DNA from: Nageia nagi
Taxonomy: Eukaryota > Pinophyta
NCBI GenBank assembly: GCA_050084985.1
Contig: JBITNC010000001.1
Span: 211,110,001 to 211,174,000 of the forward strand
Length of the DNA: 64,000 nucleotides
Direction: 5' to 3'
The notes under the pieces were generated by a model. The model ran no database searches. It saw nothing but the letters and a program-made list of their open reading frames with translations, and was not told where the DNA came from. The position numbers and the translations under genes were made by a program. Below are positions 58,566 to 64,000 of the stretch, one piece after another (the stretch's first letter is position 1; each line of letters starts with the position of its first letter).

Positions 58566-59343
58566 TATTATCACATAAAATTAATTTATGTATTTAATTT
58601 AATACATTAAGAAATATATTCCTGCACTTATATGTCTAGTTCAAAAATATTTATGATATTTTGGATATGATCAATATATATCATCAATTTACTATATTCT
58701 TGTTTATGTAGGTACATGTCGACCTAAAGAGTAGGTCATATTATTATCTATATAAATAAGTATCTAATAGCAAGTCTACATCAAGGAGATACATTATCCC
58801 ATATTTGGTTTTGATGATGGTAATCTTTTAGGTGTCTCTTGACACTTCCATTCAAGTTTGGGTCTGTGTACTTCCTTATGCAAGCATCCTAACAATTATA
58901 AGCTTATTTGAATATCAAATACAGACCATTGAGAGTTTGTGTGGAGGCACAAAGTTAGTTCAAAATGGATTACAATCTAATGAAGATCATTGATACTCCT
59001 CTATAGATGAAAATAGACCATCAATGCTCCTTTTGAGCATGAAATAGACAACCCATGGCCCTCTTTTTGGATCATCTTACTCCACGACTTCAAGTGCAAA
59101 CTCAATTAGTTGTTGAGGCTTCATCACTATCTTTCATTAATTCATATCAGGTATGTTCCATGAGGTAAGTACATAAATTTAGTCTTATTTGGTAATTTCA
59201 TTTTGATTCTAGTTATTTATTATCTTCTATATCATATTATCTTGTTATAAATTGCTATCTATTAGCTTAAAATTTACAAATATTCTTTGAGACTGTAAGT
59301 ATTTATTTATTTGCATTTTTGAATACACTTTTATTTGTAAACA
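58566..59343 (+). mobile_element. 3' LTR of the third Tat element
   Basis: 778 bp matching 51794-52556. It starts TATTATCACA where the 5' copy has TGTTATAACC, so the terminal TG is now TA. It ends TGTAAACA, followed by AGGAG. Confidence 0.85.
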
Positions 59344-59987
59344 AGGAGCCTTGGGATGAATGAAATTACATACAAAGGCTAAAAATACCAACATATAAGA
59401 GGGGATGATGTCAAAGCACCTCGTGATTAGTTGCATTGGTCCATATACCTAAGAGGTCCAACATGGGTTCTTAGGATGCTCGTAAGCCCAACTTCCATGT
59501 TAGGGAACTATCTATGTGCCTTGAGATTACCAAAGCCTTGTTTTAATTGTCATGTTCATCCTTGGAGCTCCAAATAATCTTGTAATCAATGTAATCACCT
59601 AGGGGGATGCTCTACCTTAAAGAGATGATCACTAATAACTAGAGATATATATAATGCCAATATTATAATAATCAAGGTTAAAATATTTAATGCTTTATTT
59701 AAGAAGAATAATATTACATTTACAAATGTAATTACCTTGGTATCATAAATATGATATTATTGGTATTTTAGTAATTAATTAAACATACATAAATAAATAA
59801 AAGGGTCATTTATTCCATATTTAGAGATTTATTGAGTCTCTAAGTGGAATTTATAATATTTTGTCCAAATTCTTCTAAAATAATTAAAAATACTCCTAAA
59901 TTAATGTTTTCATTTATCAGAGGTGAAATGAGAAAATACCTAAAAAATGAAAGAGATAAAACCTCCTTTTTTAAGATCACCTTGGAG
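59344..59987 (+). other. Unassigned sequence between two elements
   Basis: AT-rich, with no coding frame, repeat or RNA gene recognised. Confidence 0.5.
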
Positions 59988-60407
59988 TGTTCTTATAATT
60001 CTAAAAAATAACTCAAGAGACAATCACACATAAGTAAGATAATCATGTATAGTGGTTCTTTATCAAGCAAGTAATACACTCTAAGCTAGATTCTATTACT
60101 TCTCAAGACTCATAAAACTCTTTTACAACATTACAATTATCTTCTCCTATAAACCTACACTTTAAGAGCATAACAATACTTCAAACTCAAGTGTTTAACA
60201 ACATGGCCAAGCCCTCTATTTGTAGGAGATAACCCCACCTTAACTCACCTTTTAACCCAAGGTTTAATAAGGTAAGAATGGTCAAGTTGAACTTTTTAAA
60301 TTCTTAAATACTAAAAAGGTAGTTACAAATACTTTTAGTATTTATATGAATTAAATAAGTTAGATGAATTTTATATATCAAACAATAATGCATCAAGAAT
60401 TCTAACA
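59988..60407 (-). mobile_element. Probable 3' LTR of the minus-strand copia
   Basis: On the minus strand it starts TGTTAGAATT right after a purine tract and may end TAAGAACA at 59988, about 420 bp. CTACAAATAGAGGGCT near 60225 looks like a TATA region. The far end is a guess from the TGTT/AACA symmetry, because there is no second copy. Confidence 0.5.
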
Positions 60408-60420
60408 CTCCCTCTTAATG
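60408..60420 (-). promoter_or_regulatory. Polypurine tract of the minus-strand copia
   Basis: On the minus strand ATTAAGAGGGAG comes directly before TGTTAGAATT, a common copia arrangement. Confidence 0.7.
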
Positions 60421-60909
60421 TAATATTAGGTAGAGAGTAGAGAAGATCGAGAGAGAGAGAGATAGTAAGAGAGTTCTCCTCCATAATCGATACAATCAAA
60501 GATAAGAGTATTACATATTGAGAAGTAATAAATCATAGCTAAGGCTCAACTACTTAACCATTTTAACAAATAATTTACAATACAATATCCATCAATCATA
60601 GATAGTTTCAACGTACTAAAAGTAGTCTTCAACAAGAAGTTGATAAGATGAGCCTCTATGAGCTAGCATAATCGAAGTAAGTACCTTGTAATCTTAAGAA
60701 GAAACTTAAAGTGACTCATACATAAGATCAGTTAGATGCATTATATATTCATATCAACATAAGATAAATGAATCAAATAATGCCCTCCATAAAATTGATC
60801 AAATGGTACACTATAAGTCATCACAAAGATACCAAAAATACTTAGTCACTTGCTATATAAGAAACACATGTGTTATCATCATTAAAAAATAGGATATATA
60901 TCTAATCAT

Positions 60910-61130
60910 GCACATACAAGTTCCTCATACATGGATAAATAAATAGTGCATATTTCTACATATTGGTTCCTTATACATGGATAACTAAATAATAAATTCA
61001 TATTAGTTCCTCACACATAAATTCATAAAGTTTACAAATAAATTCATCTTGTGTGGATAACTAAACAATACCAACATATGCATATTAGTTCCTTACACAT
61101 AGAGAACCAGAAAAAAGTGTCCACAAAGAT
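60910..61130 (-). repeat. Degenerate short repeats in the copia 3' untranslated region
   Basis: On the plus strand TTAGTTCCTCACACATGGATAA-like units occur near 60918, 60963, 61003 and 61086, irregularly spaced (40-83 bp). Confidence 0.6.
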
Positions 61131-61249
61131 CAACACTATACAACTAAAAGATCCTTATAGGAGTGAAGTTGTCATCACAAAAAATAAATTCAAAAAGAAT
61201 TTAAATTCCATTCCCCCTTGAGGGTAACTTCACTAGCCTAAGATACCCT

Positions 61250-62230
61250 CAAGTGTCTGAAAGGGGCTTGGTAAAAAACTCAATGAAGTTTTTATTCGAT
61301 GGACAATATTGAAGCTACAAGATGCCTTTTGAAACTTTCTACCTGATGAAATAGGCTTATATTTTGATGTGTTTTTTTATCTGATGAAACATAAGGTTCT
61401 TGACAAAAGTAATGGTTAATTGATTATCTAAATATATCAAATATGGGCAAACTTTTTCATACCTAATTTCTTTTAGAATATGCCTAAGATAAATTGCTTC
61501 CTAGGATGTAATAGTCATAGCTTTATATTTTGCTTTTATGGTGGACATAATGACTATAGGATACTTATTGGAAGATCAAGAGATATCAAATGATACAATA
61601 TTAAACACATAAGTTAAAGTGGATTTCCTTTCATCTTTTTCATCTCCATAGTCATCTTTTTCATCCCCATAGTCAGAATCAGAGAACTTTAAGAGAATAA
61701 AAAAAGTCAACTTAGTAAAATTGATGGAAATATCTTTTTTTCTTGTAATATACCTCAAAATTTTCTTAGTAGCATGAATATGCTCAACATAAGGCTTGTG
61801 CATAAAAATATTATCCACATAGAGAAGAATTAAGATTAAGTCTTTTCCTTCATTTAGCATATAAAGATATGAATCTTAGTAGTATTTGAAGAATACAAGT
61901 CTCAAAATACCCTGAAATCATTTTGTACCATATTCTTGGTGCTTGCTTAAATCCATATAAATAATTTTTTAGCTTACACACATGGGACTTTTTCCCTTGC
62001 ACAAAAACCTTTTCTAGTTGATTCATAAAGATTTCAACATCTAAGTCAACATTGAGAAATGTACTCTTTACATCAAGCTGAAGTACCTTCCATCAGTGAG
62101 CTGCTAAAAAGGTAAAGATCAATCTAACTATAGCCATATTTGCTATTGGGACAAAGGTTTCCTCATAATCAACTCCATAATTTTGAGCAAAATCCTTAGC
62201 AACCAACCTTACCTTATATTTCTCAATTTT
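61250..62230 (-). pseudogene. Copia RT and RNase H with an internal deletion
   Basis: On the minus strand it shows [20 protein letters not shown], then LQLDVKSTFLN and LYGFKQAPRIWY of RT. In the open part 61860-61576, LLYVDNIFMHKPYVEHIHAT joins the YVDD motif (here YVDN) directly to KPYVEHIHATKKILRYI, which normally lies over 100 residues further on. The deletion kept the frame. In RNase H the segment DYGDEKD is present twice in a row (21-bp duplication at 61631-61672). The end of RNase H is broken by stops. Confidence 0.8.
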
Positions 62231-63280
62231 ATCTTATGAATTGTACTTAATCTTATAAATCCACTTATTACCAATTACATGTTTTGAAGATGATTCTAGA
62301 ATTAAGTTATAAGTTTTATTTTTTATAAGAACCTCATATTCCAACTTCATAGCATCCATACAATAAATATGTTTAGATGCCTCCTTAAAAGTTGAAGTCT
62401 TATTATGATTGTTGATTTTAGCAAGGGGATACTTATTTAAAGTCATGTATCTAGTTATCTTCTGATTTGGAGAATCTTTCTCTTGAGGCAACTTATCTAA
62501 AGAGATATATAACCACTTATGAATTTTTGAAGAATATTTAAATACTTTAATTGAATAAGAACCATTAGGAACATCATTGAACTTAACATACCTTGAAATA
62601 AAAAATGCTTTTGCTAAAGAAGAGTAGAGCCTATACCCTCTATGTTGATTGTCATATCTCACAAAGATGCATTTTTTTAACTTATTATCCAAATTCTTCC
62701 TTTTTTTAAAAGATATGAAGGAAAAAGCTTCACATCCAAATATCTTCAAATGAGAAATATTAGGTTTCTTTAATTTCCATGCCTCATATGGATTTTTCTC
62801 TTCAACAACTTTTATGGGGAACCTATTCAAGGTTTAGATAGCAATACTAACAACTTTACCCTATAAAAACTTAGGAAGATTTTCCATCATACATCTATCC
62901 ATCTCTATTATGTTCTTATTCTTCTTTTTTGTAACACCATTTTGTTGCAAAGTATAATGGATAGTAAACTACCTTTTTATCCCATGCATTACATAAAAGT
63001 CATTGAAATTGTTGCTTATGTATTCATCTCTAATATTTAACCTTAGCATATTGATCTTTAGATTGGTTTTATTTTTGACTAAATCCATGAACTCCTTGAA
63101 AATATCAAACATTTGATATTTATGCTCTAGTAGATACCCAAATGTCATCCTACTTAAGTCATCAATAAAAGTAAGGACATAAGATGCTCCTCTAAGATAC
63201 TTAGTTTGAAAAGGACCTATTAAATATGAGTGAATCAATTAGAGAGGTTGGCATGCCCTATTTAACTTATCCTTTTCAAA
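62231..63280 (-). pseudogene. Copia integrase and RT start
   Basis: Open parts on the minus strand are 63238-62969 and 62830-62234. The first gives LRGASYVLTFIDDLSRMTFG and then a core segment. The first catalytic site reads HSYLIGPF, with Tyr in place of Asp, and the second reads LNIRDEYIS where SDRGGEY-type sequence is usual. The second open part gives NPYEAWKLKKPNISHLKIFG, then the integrase C-terminal region, and finally HVIGNKWIYKIKYNS, the start of the copia RT. Both catalytic Asp of the integrase are altered. Confidence 0.82.
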
Positions 63281-64000
63281 TGTTTATCTTTCTATCTTCC
63301 TTAAAATGTAATTTTCACAAAGGCTAATGAAGGGTGATATAGGAGGAAATCCTATCAAAAGATCTTGATCATTCATGAGTTGAATACTTTTGTAGTTTAG
63401 GTGGCCTAAATGTTGATGTAAAAGGTTTCCTTTAGAATAAATATTTGAGGTGAGCAACAACTTAGTAGGCACTTGATCAAATATGTAAAGGTCATTCTTA
63501 ATTGATCATTTTATCAAAGTGAAAAACCCTTTCTTTAAAATCTAAGAGTTTGAATTGAACTCAAAGGTATATCCTTTTATTGTAATTTGAATAACTAATA
63601 AAATATTTATCTTTAACTTAAACACAAAGAGAACATCTTCAATCACCTTTCCATGCATCAAGATACTTTCAATTCCTTGAACTTATAGCATAGAATTATC
63701 ACCTATTACTACCACATCCTTACTATATTTGTGAAAGTTTTCAAACTTATTCATTTCAAAACTCATCTGATTAATGCAACCCGAATCTACAACCCAATCA
63801 TTTGTAAATGTACAAGACTTAGAATAAAAAGCACAAATATAAGCACCTTTCTTATTCTTCTTTCCTTTGAAATTGTTCATATTATCTTTACCATTTCCAT
63901 TTTCCTCCCTTTTTTTCTTGAAGCAATGGTTCTCTTTATGAACACATATGCCATAATAGTTACAATTTTCATCAAACTTTTTCTTAGATATATGAGGTTT
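63281..64000 (-). pseudogene. Copia zinc knuckle, protease and pre-integrase region
   Basis: At the right edge a knuckle reads CNYYGICVHKENHCFKK, a shuffled form of C-x2-C-x4-H-x4-C. WVVDSGCINQMS (near 63790) is the aspartic protease site, with DSG intact. A stop near 63683 follows. The open part 63472-63284 has HQHLGHLNYKSIQLM of the pre-integrase domain. Gag continues beyond the window. Confidence 0.82.

Larger units (their letters stand above)
51794..59343 (+). mobile_element. Ty3/gypsy Tat-type retrotransposon with both LTRs
   Basis: 7550 bp with LTRs of 763 and 778 bp. AAGAG before and AGGAG after are probably a target duplication with one transition. It contains Gag, protease, RT, two RNases H and a deleted integrase, then a 3' region with short repeats. 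Stops and frameshifts are numerous. The second RNase H places it in the Tat clade. It is much shorter than the giant element and has no extra ORF. Confidence 0.88.
59988..64000 (-). mobile_element. Minus-strand Ty1/copia retrotransposon, 3' part
   Basis: Read leftward from the right edge it shows a zinc knuckle, protease, integrase, RT and RNase H, then a 0.8-kb untranslated region, a polypurine tract and a probable 3' LTR. Gag's first part and the 5' LTR lie outside the window. The order integrase before RT is that of copia. Stops, amino acid changes in the catalytic sites and an internal deletion show that it is dead. Confidence 0.85.

Noticed and set aside
1-64000. Search for host genes, tRNA or rRNA
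   Set aside because: Every recognisable coding domain belongs to a retrotransposon or to a PMD carried by one. No tRNA-like or rRNA-like segment was seen. The tRNA-like match at 19571 is a primer binding site.

Overview
The window is plant nuclear DNA made almost wholly of nested, decayed LTR retrotransposons. I see no host protein-coding gene, tRNA, rRNA or CRISPR array. The case for a plant is strong: Ty3/gypsy elements of the Tat type (a second, archaeal-type RNase H after the usual one), Ty1/copia elements with an initiator-Met tRNA primer site, and two copies of the plant mobile domain (PMD). The AT-rich, CpG-poor sequence, the depth of nesting and one very large element fit a large, repeat-rich plant genome. 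A gymnosperm is possible, but the sequence does not settle the species.

Layout. 1-6449: 3' part of a Tat element (+). 6450-9239: unassigned. 9240-12242 and 39901-44472, continuing at 50685-50810: an old copia tract arranged LTR - gag/PR - LTR - gag/PR/INT/RT. It was hit by two later insertions. The first is a giant Tat element (12243-39895, 5-bp duplication ATATG, 1110/1109-bp LTRs). Its own length is about 19 kb once a younger copia is subtracted. The second is a minus-strand LTR element (44473-50684, duplication CTATG). The giant element was itself hit by a copia element of 8568 bp (17968-26535, duplication GATGA, 1601/1604-bp LTRs). 51794-59343: another Tat element (+) with both LTRs. 59988-64000: a minus-strand copia running off the right edge.

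The giant element carries gag, protease, RT, two RNases H and integrase, all on +. It also carries an extra sense ORF of unknown function built from two diverged copies of one domain (31775-32987), tandem repeats, an antisense PMD pseudogene (35382-37252), and clusters of GATC/ATCGAT-rich motifs in its LTRs, leader and 3' region. The minus-strand element at 44-50 kb also carries a PMD pseudogene antisense to itself.

All coding regions are broken, mostly by stops that a C-to-T change on either strand would explain. The youngest copia is the extreme case: one 1690-codon frame with seven stops and no visible frameshift. Domain calls rest on motifs read by eye. LTR limits are firm where a target duplication was found and approximate elsewhere.
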